Notes under the pieces: generated by a model
Told to the model about the DNA's origin: nothing
Seen by the model: the letters and a program-made list of their open reading frames with translations, nothing else
Database searches by the model: none
NCBI RefSeq assembly: GCF_963678225.1
Contig: NZ_OY782764.1
Location: forward strand, 3,291,001-3,355,000
Source: an uncultured Cohaesibacter sp.
Lineage (GTDB): Bacteria > Pseudomonadota > Alphaproteobacteria > Rhizobiales > Cohaesibacteraceae
DNA length: 64,000 bases
Reading direction: 5' to 3'
Position numbers and translations under genes: made by a program
In this document: piece by piece, positions 26,672 to 34,163 of the stretch
Layout of the letters: each line of letters begins with the position of its first letter
How positions within the stretch are numbered: position 1 is the first letter of the stretch

Positions 26672-27670
26672 ATGAACCGGATCTTTAACAATCCCGATTT
26701 CGTCGTGGAAGATGCTGTCCGCGGCTATTTGAAAGCCCACCCGGATATTCTTGCGGCCACTGAGAATGCGCGCGTGTTGCGGCGTCCGCTTGCCCCGCAA
26801 AAGGACAAGGTCGGTATCGTAACGGGTGGTGGGTCTGGCCATGAGCCGGCCTTTCTGGGATATGTTGGCGATGGCATGGTGGATGCCGTTGCTGTTGGAG
26901 AAATCTTTTCCTCACCGTCCGCCAAAGCCTTCCATGATGCCTTCGTTGCTGCTGATGGCGGGCGAGGCGTTGCTTGCCTCTATGGCAACTATGCGGGCGA
27001 CAACATGAATGTGAAGCTTGCCGTCAAACAGGCCGCAAAACATGACCTGACCGTCAAGACGGTTGTGGCCAATGATGACGTTCCATCCGCTCCCAAGGAT
27101 GAAATCAAGAAGCGGCGTGGTGTGGCTGGCGAAATCCTCATGTGGAAGGTAGGCGGTGCCCGCGCAGATGAAGGCGCAGATCTGGACGAAGTGATTGCCT
27201 CTGCCCAGAAGGCCATAGACGCGACCCGTAGCATCGGCATCGGCCTTTCACCCTGCACCATTCCCGCAGTTGGCAAGCCCAATTTCTCCATCGAAGACGG
27301 GCATATGGAAGTCGGCATCGGGCACCATGGTGAACCGGGTGTAGCCGTTATGCCAATCAAACCGGCAAGCGAAATCGCCGACCTGATGCTTGACCACATC
27401 CTGCCTGATCTGCCGTTTGAAAATGATGATGACGTTGCCTTGCTGGTTTCCGGACTTGGTGCCACCCCCATCATGGAGCTTTATATTCTCTATGATCGGC
27501 TGGCGGAGGTGCTACAAGCCCGTGGCATGAACACGCGTCATCTCTTCATTGGCAATTATTTCACTTCACTTGAAATGCAGGGCGTCACCCTGACGATGAT
27601 GCGGCTGGACAGTGAGCTTGACCGTCTGTTGTCAGCACCTGCACGTTCTCTTGGCCTGACGAGGATATAA
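26672..27670 (+). CDS. dhaK: Dihydroxyacetone kinase-type kinase, substrate-binding subunit
   Basis: A 332-residue DhaK-type subunit. GGGSGHEPA (52-60) shapes the substrate pocket and H219 in GHHGEPG is the histidine that forms a covalent hemiaminal with the ketone of dihydroxyacetone or related ketoses. It pairs with the DhaL gene two bases downstream. No DhaM phosphotransfer protein is seen in the window, so an ATP-using kinase is likely. Related DhaK-type kinases act on erythrulose and apulose, and an isomerase of the erythrose 4-phosphate type occurs in this locus, so the substrate may be a tetrulose and not dihydroxyacetone. Confidence 0.9.
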   Translation: MNRIFNNPDFVVEDAVRGYLKAHPDILAATENARVLRRPLAPQKDKVGIVTGGGSGHEPAFLGYVGDGMVDAVAVGEIFSSPSAKAFHDAFVAADGGRGVACLYGNYAGDNMNVKLAVKQAAKHDLTVKTVVANDDVPSAPKDEIKKRRGVAGEILMWKVGGARADEGADLDEVIASAQKAIDATRSIGIGLSPCTIPAVGKPNFSIEDGHMEVGIGHHGEPGVAVMPIKPASEIADLMLDHILPDLPFENDDDVALLVSGLGATPIMELYILYDRLAEVLQARGMNTRHLFIGNYFTSLEMQGVTLTMMRLDSELDRLLSAPARSLGLTRI

Positions 27671-27672
27671 TC

Positions 27673-28320
27673 ATGACTGCATCCATTGCTATAAAGGACG
27701 CTGGCGGCCTGGTCGTTGAACTCATTGAGGCGATCAATGCCAACCGTGGCTGGCTTTCCGAGATTGACGGTGCCATCGGCGATGGCGACCATGGCATCAA
27801 CATGAGCAAAGGCTTCACGGCAGCCGGCGCAAAGTTGGGCGATCCGTTGCCTTCCTTGCCTGATGCCCTCAATACCCTCAGCGAAACCCTGATCGAAGAT
27901 CTGGGCGGTTCCATGGGGCCGCTCTATGGCTATCTCTTCTCGAGTATGGCTGATGAGCTGGAAGATCAGGAAAGGCTTGATGCCGAGGTCTTTGCCAAAA
28001 TGATGCATGCAGCCTTTGAGGGCGTCAAGGAAATCGGCTCGGCGGATGTCGGTGACAAGACCCTTCTTGATGCGCTTTATCCGGCAACAGAGGCCTTTGA
28101 TGAAGCATGGCGTTCCGGCAAAGATTTTGCTGAAAGCCTAGATACGATGTCAGCTGCCGCCGAAAAGGGGCGTGACGCCACGGTCGATATGGTGGCCAAG
28201 GTCGGGCGCGCCTCGCGCCTTGGTGAACGCTCTCGCGGCGTTTTGGATGCCGGTGCGACCTCTTGTTGTCTCATCCTGCAAACTCTTGCAAAGGGCATCA
28301 AGCAGCGCATGGAAGGCTGA
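27673..28320 (+). CDS. dhaL: Dihydroxyacetone kinase-type kinase, nucleotide-binding subunit
   Basis: A 215-residue DhaL subunit, all-helical, carrying the nucleotide. The magnesium-binding aspartates are D32, D37 and D39 in EIDGAIGDGDHG, and the later GGSMGPLYG and GDKTLLDALYPA motifs are intact. It is translated right behind DhaK with a two-base gap. In DhaM-dependent enzymes DhaL keeps ADP; in the stand-alone pairs it exchanges ATP. The latter is more likely here. Last gene of the plus-strand operon. Confidence 0.9.
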   Translation: MTASIAIKDAGGLVVELIEAINANRGWLSEIDGAIGDGDHGINMSKGFTAAGAKLGDPLPSLPDALNTLSETLIEDLGGSMGPLYGYLFSSMADELEDQERLDAEVFAKMMHAAFEGVKEIGSADVGDKTLLDALYPATEAFDEAWRSGKDFAESLDTMSAAAEKGRDATVDMVAKVGRASRLGERSRGVLDAGATSCCLILQTLAKGIKQRMEG

Positions 28321-28353
28321 TAGAAATTCCCCACCCCCCCACAATAAAGAAGC

Positions 28354-28416
28354 TATCTGTTCTCCATGACAGATACCTCACTCGGCAGTCCTTATTCTAA
28401 GGGCTGCCGATTTTTT
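28354..28416 (+). terminator. Rho-independent terminator of the sugar operon
   Basis: TCGGCAG (28382-28388) pairs with CTGCCGA (28404-28410), and CCTTA (28390-28394) with TAAGG (28398-28402), followed by six T at 28411-28416. A smaller hairpin, TATCTGT/ACAGATA, lies just upstream at 28354-28375. This ends the plus-strand transcript. Confidence 0.92.
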
Positions 28417-28453
28417 ATGCTCGTATCGAGTAGACTGCTGCAATTGACGATGC

Positions 28454-28490
28454 AAAAAAATCCAATTGCCGTGATGAACGACAATTGGAT
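28454..28490 (-). terminator. Rho-independent terminator of the transketolase-transaldolase operon
   Basis: ATCCAATTG (28460-28468) and CAATTGGAT (28482-28490) form a perfect 9-bp stem, and seven A at 28454-28460 read as a U-tract on the minus strand. It stands about 180 bases past the transaldolase stop. With the terminator at 28382-28416 it fills most of the 348-base convergent gap (28321-28668). Confidence 0.85.
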
Positions 28491-28623
28491 CTGGTTGCTT
28501 ATACGGGGAGTTGGGGCTCTCACTGGATAGGATTGAAGGAAGCCCGATCGTGGGAAGAGGGGACAGAGGCTGCTTTTCCCCGCTTCATCTCTTCTTCTTG
28601 GAGGATGGTATTGAATCATTGCC

Positions 28624-28679
28624 CAATCAAAGGGCGACAATCAAAGGGCTCCAATCACAGGAACCTAATCACAGGATGG
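28624..28679. repeat. Four imperfect 14-bp tandem repeats overlapping the transaldolase stop codon
   Basis: Copies CAATCAAAGGGCGA, CAATCAAAGGGCTC, CAATCACAGGAACC and TAATCACAGGATGG run head to tail at 28624-28637, 28638-28651, 28652-28665 and 28666-28679. The first two differ at two bases. The fourth contains the TGA stop of the transaldolase gene on the minus strand. Likely slipped-strand expansion; a protein-binding role cannot be excluded. Confidence 0.75.
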
Positions 28680-29322
28680 ATTGACCTGTCGCAGCCCAAT
28701 CTTTGGAAAACTGATCAAGGCCTTTGTCCGTCAAAGCATGATTTGCCAGGCTCTTGATGACGGATGGTGGAATGGTGGCCACGTCAGCGCCTGCCAATGC
28801 AGCTTCCTTCACATGATTGGCCGAGCGAATGGATGCTGCGAGGATTTCGGTCTTGAAGTCGTAATTGTCATAGATAGCGCGGATCTCGCGGATAAGATCC
28901 ATGCCATCCAGATTGAGATCATCCAGACGACCGATGAACGGCGAAATGTAAGTTGCTCCGGCCTTGGCGGCCAAGAGGGCCTGATTGGCTGCAAAGCAAA
29001 GGGTAACATTGGTCTTGATGCCCTTGTCGGTCAGCGTACGGCAGGCTTTGAGGCCATCAAGCGTAAGCGGCAGCTTGATCACGACGTTGGAGGCGATTTT
29101 GCTCAGGCAATCGGCTTCCGCCATCATGGTATCAAAATCCATGGAGGCGACTTCAGCGGAAACCGGTCCGCTAATCACACCACAGATTTCAGCGATAACT
29201 TCCTTGAAATCCCGGCCCGATTTGGCAATCAGGCTCGGGTTGGTTGTGACACCATCGAGCAGACCATAGTCATTAAGCTCGACAATATCCTCAATGATTG
29301 CGGTATCGACGAAAAATTTCAT
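28669..29322 (-). CDS. tal: Transaldolase, small TalC/MipB subfamily
   Basis: A 217-residue TIM-barrel aldolase of the short transaldolase/fructose-6-phosphate aldolase family. The Schiff-base lysine is K83 in VVIKLPLT. Two positions separate true transaldolases from F6P aldolase in this family: here they are E57 (Gln59 in E. coli FsaA) and F129 (Tyr131 in FsaA), the transaldolase state at both. So it transfers dihydroxyacetone units from sedoheptulose or fructose phosphate to aldoses such as erythrose 4-phosphate. It follows transketolase on the minus strand, forming a two-gene non-oxidative pentose phosphate unit. Confidence 0.9.
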   Translation of the reverse strand: MKFFVDTAIIEDIVELNDYGLLDGVTTNPSLIAKSGRDFKEVIAEICGVISGPVSAEVASMDFDTMMAEADCLSKIASNVVIKLPLTLDGLKACRTLTDKGIKTNVTLCFAANQALLAAKAGATYISPFIGRLDDLNLDGMDLIREIRAIYDNYDFKTEILAASIRSANHVKEAALAGADVATIPPSVIKSLANHALTDKGLDQFSKDWAATGQSIL

Positions 29323-29339
29323 TTTCTCTCTCCCATTGG

Positions 29340-29384
29340 CATGTCCTCTCTCGCGAAGGGGGAGTGGCGAGGGGATCGGACATG
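29340..29384 (-). other. Stem-loop between transketolase and transaldolase genes
   Basis: CATGTCC (29340-29346) pairs with GGACATG (29378-29384) in the 116-base gap. No U-tract. Possibly an mRNA stability element; weakly supported. Confidence 0.3.
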
Positions 29385-29438
29385 CGTTTCAAGTCTTGTG
29401 TATGCGTGGCGACGACACAGCGCGCCACGCAAGGTGCA

Positions 29439-31469
29439 TTACAGTCCGAGGAGCTTACTGGCGCGCGCGATGATGGCGTCGCTTGTTATGCCAAATGCCT
29501 CGTACAGTTCTTCTGCCGGAGCGGAAGCGCCGAAGCTGTCCATTCCTATGACATTGTCTTCGTCACCAACGAAGGTGGCCCAGCCGAATTTCGCAGCCGC
29601 TTCCACTGCAATACGCGGGCAAGTGCCAAGAACGCTGGCGCGATAGTCGGCATCCTGCTCCTTGAAAAGCTCCCAGCTTGGCATGGAGACCACCGCCACG
29701 GCGATGCCCTTGTCTTTGGCAAGCTTTTCAGCCGCTTCCAGTGCAAGGCTGACTTCGGTGCCTGTCGCAAGCAGCGTCAGGGCGCGTTCGCCGTCACCGA
29801 CATGCCTGAGAATATAGGCCCCGCGTGCGGCAAGATTTTGACTGTTTTCTTCGAGGCGTAGCTGTGGTACGGCCTGACGGGACAAAGCCAAAAGCGAAGG
29901 CCGGTTACGATTACGAATGGCCAACTCCCAGCATTCCAGCGTTTCAAGCGCATCCGCAGGCCGGAAGGTCAACAGGTTAGGCATGGCACGCAAAGAGGCC
30001 AGATGCTCCACCGGCTGGTGGGTTGGGCCGTCTTCACCAAGGCCGATGGAATCATGTGTCATCACATAGATGGTGCCGATCCCCATGAGGGCAGACAGGC
30101 GTATGGCGTTGCGGGCATAATCGGAAAAGACCATGAAAGTGCCGCCATAGGGTATGATGCCACCATGCGCCATCATGCCATTCATGGCTGCGGCCATGGC
30201 AAATTCACGCACGCCATAGCCAATATAGCGGCCGGGTTCGCCTTTTTTGAACTGGCTGTCGACAGCAGGTACGCGCGTCAGGTTGGAGCCGGTCAGGTCG
30301 GCTGATCCCCCAATCAATTCCGGCAATACAGGCGCCAGCGCCTCAAGAGCCATCTGGCTGGCTTTGCGGGTGGCGACCTTTTGTGGCTTGTCAAAGAGGG
30401 CCTTACGCGCGTCTGCTACGGCGCCCTTGAACTCGGCGGGCAGAGTGCGGGCTGTGCGGCGCAGAAATTCAGCTTGTAGAGCATCGTCAGCTTGTGCCAG
30501 ACGACTTTCCCATACCAGCCGAGCCTCCTTGCCCTTGGAGCCGATGATCCGCCATTCCTGCAACAGATTGCCCGGGATTTCAAAGGGCTCTGCTGTCCAG
30601 TCAAGCGCCGCCTTGGCTGCCGCTGCTTCTTCGGGGCCAAGAGGAGAACCGTGGCAGGATTCTGTACCAGCCTTGTTTGGCGATCCAAGCCCAATCACCG
30701 TCTTCATGGCGATCAGGGACGGCTTGTCTGTGGTTGCCTTGGCAAGGGTCAGGGCTGCATCGATAGAGGCTGCATCATGTCCATCACAACTCTGGACATG
30801 CCAGCCGCAGGCAGACAGTCGCTTGGGAATATTATCGGAAAAGGAAACCGATGTCGGGCCGTCAATGGTGATGCCGTTGTCGTCATAAAGTACGATCAGT
30901 TTGCCAAGGCCAAGATGCCCCGCAAGGGAAATGGCTTCTTGTCCGATCCCTTCCTCCAGGCAGCCGTCCCCCATGAACACATAGGTATGATGATCGACAA
31001 GATCTTCCCCGAAGTCCTTGGCCATGATCTGTTCGGCGAGGGCCATGCCCACGGCGCTGGCAATGCCCTGACCAAGCGGACCTGTGGTGGTTTCTATGCC
31101 CTTGGCGTGGCCATATTCAGGATGGCCTGCCGTAATGGCCCCCATCTGACGGAAATTGCGGAGCTGGTCTTTGGTCATGTCCTCATAACCGGTCAGATGC
31201 AGCAAGCTATAGAGCATGGCCGAGGCGTGGCCATTGGAAAGCACGACTCGATCGCGATCTGGCCAATCAGGCGCGGAGGCATCGAATTTGAGATGGTTTT
31301 TATAGAGTATCGTTGCCGCATCAGCCATGCCCATGGGCGCTCCGGGATGGCCTGAATTGGCGGCCTCCACGGCGTCAATGCTCAGAGCGCGAATGCAGTT
31401 GGCCAGAGAAAAGGTCAATGCATCGCGGCGTGCGTGTTCAAGTGCTCTCTTTGAAGAATAGGCAGACAT
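29439..31469 (-). CDS. tkt: Transketolase
   Basis: A 676-residue thiamine-diphosphate enzyme. It has ANSGHPGAPMG near residue 37, SNGHASAML, the cofactor motif GDGCLEEGIGQEA...DDN, the pyrimidine-domain EHLASLRAMPN region, and a full C-terminal domain ending ...ASKLLGL. The start at 31469 follows GGAGGGAAAAAT; the frame is open 21 codons further up but without a ribosome site. It is divergent from a DeoR gene, with a palindromic operator in between. As a second, locus-borne copy it probably serves the sugar pathway here and not general metabolism. Confidence 0.93.
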   Translation of the reverse strand: MSAYSSKRALEHARRDALTFSLANCIRALSIDAVEAANSGHPGAPMGMADAATILYKNHLKFDASAPDWPDRDRVVLSNGHASAMLYSLLHLTGYEDMTKDQLRNFRQMGAITAGHPEYGHAKGIETTTGPLGQGIASAVGMALAEQIMAKDFGEDLVDHHTYVFMGDGCLEEGIGQEAISLAGHLGLGKLIVLYDDNGITIDGPTSVSFSDNIPKRLSACGWHVQSCDGHDAASIDAALTLAKATTDKPSLIAMKTVIGLGSPNKAGTESCHGSPLGPEEAAAAKAALDWTAEPFEIPGNLLQEWRIIGSKGKEARLVWESRLAQADDALQAEFLRRTARTLPAEFKGAVADARKALFDKPQKVATRKASQMALEALAPVLPELIGGSADLTGSNLTRVPAVDSQFKKGEPGRYIGYGVREFAMAAAMNGMMAHGGIIPYGGTFMVFSDYARNAIRLSALMGIGTIYVMTHDSIGLGEDGPTHQPVEHLASLRAMPNLLTFRPADALETLECWELAIRNRNRPSLLALSRQAVPQLRLEENSQNLAARGAYILRHVGDGERALTLLATGTEVSLALEAAEKLAKDKGIAVAVVSMPSWELFKEQDADYRASVLGTCPRIAVEAAAKFGWATFVGDEDNVIGMDSFGASAPAEELYEAFGITSDAIIARASKLLGL

Positions 31470-31533
31470 ATTTTTCCCTCCATGTTGCCTTTTGACTACA
31501 CCTTTGTGAAAAATAACGCAATTAAAAATCACA

Positions 31534-31558
31534 AAATAACATTTGCACTGTGTTATTT
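31534..31558. promoter_or_regulatory. Candidate operator for the DeoR-family regulator
   Basis: AAATAACA (31534-31541) and TGTTATTT (31551-31558) form a perfect 8-bp inverted repeat around N9. A further direct copy of AAATAAC lies at about 31511, and CACA/TGTG motifs flank the palindrome. It is centred in the 179-base gap between the divergent transketolase and DeoR genes, so it could control both. Confidence 0.6.
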
Positions 31559-31648
31559 GTTGTGAAATATATGTGATGTTGAATTTTTCTCGGGTCTGTC
31601 CGATAGTCGCCCATTGCGAAACAACAGATGGATTCGAAAGGAGCCCGT

Positions 31649-32431
31649 ATGAAGCGCGAGGACCGTCAAAAGGCGATCATGGACCTTCTGGTCACCCAGG
31701 GTGAGGTTGAGGTCGACAAACTGTCAGAGCAGTTTGTTGTCTCCAAAATGACCATTCATCGCGATCTGGATGATCTGGAATCCGAAGGCATGATCCGTAA
31801 GATCCGCGGTGGCGCGACCATTGAGTCTGGCACCCGCTTTGAAAGCGACTTCAGATATCGTGAAAGACAAAGCCAGGGCGCGAAAATGGCCATGGCAGAA
31901 GTCGCCTTGAGCCTGATTGATCCGGGCATGACCGTCATGGTCAACGATGGCTCAATGGCTGCATTTCTGGGCAAATATCTGCCAAGAAAACGCCCGTTGA
32001 CTGTGATTACCAACAATGCCGCGATTTTGGATTCTCTCAGGGCAGAATCCGGCATTGCGCTGATCTCGCTTGGGGGAAGCTATTCGAGCAAATTCAACGC
32101 CTATTTCGGCAGTTTGACAGAAACTTGTCTAGCCAATCTGCGCGCGGATATTTCCTTCATCTCCACGCCTGCAATTTCCGGGCTTGAAGTCTTTCACATG
32201 GATGATGTGGTGGTCAAAAGCAAACGCGCCATGATGCGTTCGGGCACCAAGCGCTGTCTGCTGGTCAATCACGCGCGCTTTGATCACACTGCCCTGCACA
32301 AACTCGCTGACCTGGACGAGTTCGATCACATTATAACAGATACGGCGCCCTCTGCTGATGCCTTGTCTGCTATCGAGGGAGCCGGCCTCAGTTTGACAAT
32401 TGCTGATGCGGCAAAAGGGGAGGGTGCATGA
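31649..32431 (+). CDS. DeoR/GlpR-family transcriptional regulator
   Basis: A 260-residue regulator with an N-terminal helix-turn-helix (EVEVDKLSEQFVVSKMTIHRDLDDLESEGMIRKIRGGA, about 17-55) and a C-terminal DeoRC sugar-phosphate-sensing domain (VMVNDGSMAAFLGKYL). The ATG at 31649 follows AAAGGAG. It faces away from transketolase and is followed by an RpiB-type isomerase gene. Rhizobial erythritol loci carry a similar DeoR-type gene next to tpiB and rpiB, so a tetrose- or pentose-phosphate effector is plausible. Confidence 0.9.
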   Translation: MKREDRQKAIMDLLVTQGEVEVDKLSEQFVVSKMTIHRDLDDLESEGMIRKIRGGATIESGTRFESDFRYRERQSQGAKMAMAEVALSLIDPGMTVMVNDGSMAAFLGKYLPRKRPLTVITNNAAILDSLRAESGIALISLGGSYSSKFNAYFGSLTETCLANLRADISFISTPAISGLEVFHMDDVVVKSKRAMMRSGTKRCLLVNHARFDHTALHKLADLDEFDHIITDTAPSADALSAIEGAGLSLTIADAAKGEGA

Positions 32432-32712
32432 CATCTCCCGTTTTAGCTGCAGTCAATTGGTGCGGGTTCCCCTCCGAGCAAATGCAGTTTGCTCTTCGGC
32501 CCCTTGAGGCGTGCGCCGCTGTTTTGCCTATGCGTGCTTATGCCTCTTCTTATTCTCCGCCCCTGTCCGCCTTCACGCGTGCCGGTGAGCAGAGAACGAC
32601 CCAGCGACCACATCGCAATGTCTCCCCGTTTGGGTTCATTGCATGGAGGCTTTCTGAATATCTCGAAAGCCCGGGAGAGTGTGTCGCTGTTCATGACCAG
32701 CAGTTAGAATAG
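32428..32712 (+). CDS. Possible small protein of 94 residues, unrecognised
   Basis: The frame starts with an ATG that overlaps the DeoR stop (ATGA) and has a good ribosome site, GGGGAGGG, which is why it is listed. The protein has no domain I recognise, no membrane segment, and a composition (Pro, Arg, Ala, Ser) typical of non-coding readthrough. The DNA also holds a hairpin GAGCAAA/TTTGCTC at 32476-32494. In related erythritol loci a triose-phosphate isomerase paralogue occupies this place; I find no trace of its motifs. May simply be a spacer. Confidence 0.2.
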   Translation: MTSPVLAAVNWCGFPSEQMQFALRPLEACAAVLPMRAYASSYSPPLSAFTRAGEQRTTQRPHRNVSPFGFIAWRLSEYLESPGECVAVHDQQLE

Positions 32713-32723
32713 GGAGAAATATC

Positions 32724-33185
32724 ATGAAAATTGCTGTTGCCGGTGATAGTGCAGGCGAAGGGCTTGCTCACATTTTGGCGGAATATCTTGCAGGACAGGG
32801 CAAATATGAGGTGTCCGAGGTCTCGAGGGTTGCAGGCCAAGCCGATCCATTCTACGCCAACATGGCTGAGCGCGTTGCGACCGCTGTTGTGAATGGTGAA
32901 TATGATCGCGCTATTCTTTGTTGCGGCACCGGTATCGGGGTTGCCATGTCCGCCAACAAGGTGCACGGTATTCGGGCAGCACAATGCCATGATACTTATT
33001 CCGCCGAGCGCGCAGCGCTTTCCAACAACGCCCAGATTATAACGATGGGCGCGCGGGTGATCGGTGCCGAACTGGCTAAGACTATTGCTGATACCTTTTT
33101 TGAAAACACCGAATTCTTTGATGCAAACGGGCGCTCTGCAGGCAACGTCAATGCAGTTGATGAACTGGACGCGCGCAACCGCTAG
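32724..33185 (+). CDS. RpiB/LacAB-family sugar-phosphate isomerase, EryI-like (erythrulose 4-phosphate / erythrose 4-phosphate type)
   Basis: A 153-residue isomerase of the RpiB family. C67 in [14 protein letters not shown] is the proton-shuttling cysteine, and [26 protein letters not shown] is intact. The N-terminus reads GDSAGEGLA where ordinary RpiB has GxDHAG, as in the EryI group of Brucella and rhizobia that converts D-erythrulose 4-phosphate to D-erythrose 4-phosphate; this comparison is from memory. GGGAGAAATATC precedes the ATG. With DhaK/DhaL it could complete a tetrulose route into the pentose phosphate pathway. Confidence 0.85.
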   Translation: MKIAVAGDSAGEGLAHILAEYLAGQGKYEVSEVSRVAGQADPFYANMAERVATAVVNGEYDRAILCCGTGIGVAMSANKVHGIRAAQCHDTYSAERAALSNNAQIITMGARVIGAELAKTIADTFFENTEFFDANGRSAGNVNAVDELDARNR

Positions 33186-33255
33186 ACCGACATGAAGGTA
33201 CATCGGAAGTGTTGTTGAGAGCCGCTAACCGGTCGTCTCACTACTATTTCTAATG

Positions 33256-33287
33256 AAAAGCCCGATCCATCCGGTATCGGGCTTTTT
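33256..33287 (+). terminator. Rho-independent terminator after the isomerase gene
   Basis: AAAAGCCCGAT (33256-33266) pairs perfectly with ATCGGGCTTTT (33276-33286) and runs into a T-tract. It ends the DeoR-isomerase transcript and isolates the downstream riboswitch. Confidence 0.93.
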
Positions 33288-33406
33288 CTTTGTCTTGGTC
33301 TTGATTTGTCCGGTGCATCGCTTTGACGATAAGCCAACTTCGAGCACCATAATGATTTTGAACAAGATTGACATCAGCGGGCCAATCACGCAAAAAGATC
33401 TCGGAT

Positions 33407-33590
33407 GGTTCTTCCCTAGATAGACTCGGGGAAGATGAAAAGGGAACATGGTGCGGACGACCCAACTCGGGGCCTATGCCATGGCTGCCCCCGCAACTGT
33501 AAGCGGATTGCCTTGTTTTGGAACCACTGAACCAGACGGTTTGGGAAGGGAACAGGGCGCAAGACCGTGAGCCAGGAGACCTGCCAGCCA
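33407..33590 (+). promoter_or_regulatory. Adenosylcobalamin riboswitch 1
   Basis: Conserved cobalamin aptamer blocks appear in order: AAAAGGGAA (about 33438), GGCTGCCCCCGCAACTGTAA (33483-33502), a variable arm, and the B12 box GAGCCAGGAGACCTGCC at 33569-33585. CTTCCC/GGGAAG around 33411-33434 forms the entry helix. The edges are approximate. It precedes a DUF1636 protein, cobW, cobN and cobO, which should be switched off when B12 is plentiful. A later hairpin, ATCAAA-GC/GCTTTGAT at 33696-33718, ends six bases before the ribosome site of the first gene and may be its expression platform. The rest of the 552-base gap holds only the upstream terminator. Confidence 0.95.
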
Positions 33591-33737
33591 CCACTATTCT
33601 CACTAACCGGTCGGGGTGTATCGGAGATGAGGCAAATTGATTTTTGCTTCCTTGCTTTTCCCTCCCTGCTATCGGCGTGTTTCGTTGAACTCGGTATCAA
33701 AAGCCTTCATGCTTTGATGCGAAGTTAGGATCATGCT

Positions 33738-34154
33738 TTGAAAAATAAGGCAATTTTGCAAATCTGCAGCACCTGCAACAGTGCGGCAGTCAAACAGAAT
33801 CCGGAAAGACTAGCCACAGAATGTCCAGAGGGCGAGAAGCTCCTTGGCGCGGTGCAATCCGCTGTGAAGGCCGATGCTGATCTGGATGGCCAACTCGTCA
33901 TTCAGGCCGCCCGCTGCATGAGCAGCTGCAAGCGCAGCTGTGTTGCCGCTCTTCTGGCAAAGGACAAATATCAGTTCGTCGTTGGCGAACTCGACTGCAG
34001 CGCCGAAAGGGTGGACGATCTTGTTGCCTTTGCAAAAAGCTATGTAAAGGCAGAAGACGGCTTGCCGCAATGGCGTGAACGTCCGCAGCATATTCGCAAG
34101 AACACAATCGCCCGCCTGCATCCTTTCCCTTCTGAACTCTCAAACGACTCCTAG
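33738..34154 (+). CDS. DUF1636-family cysteine-rich protein (cobalamin-regulated)
   Basis: A 138-residue protein of the DUF1636 family, probably with a thioredoxin-like ferredoxin fold. Cysteines C10, C13, C29, C60, C64 and C68 (ICSTC early, CMSSCKRSC later) suggest an iron-sulfur cluster or metal site. The start is a TTG at 33738, eight bases after GTTAGGA; an ATG at 33733 is out of frame and stops at once. It is the first gene under riboswitch 1 and lies nine bases before cobW. Genes of this family recur beside cobW and cobN, so a role in cobalt delivery or redox is likely but unproven. Confidence 0.75.
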   Translation: MKNKAILQICSTCNSAAVKQNPERLATECPEGEKLLGAVQSAVKADADLDGQLVIQAARCMSSCKRSCVAALLAKDKYQFVVGELDCSAERVDDLVAFAKSYVKAEDGLPQWRERPQHIRKNTIARLHPFPSELSNDS

Positions 34155-34163
34155 AGGCTCATC

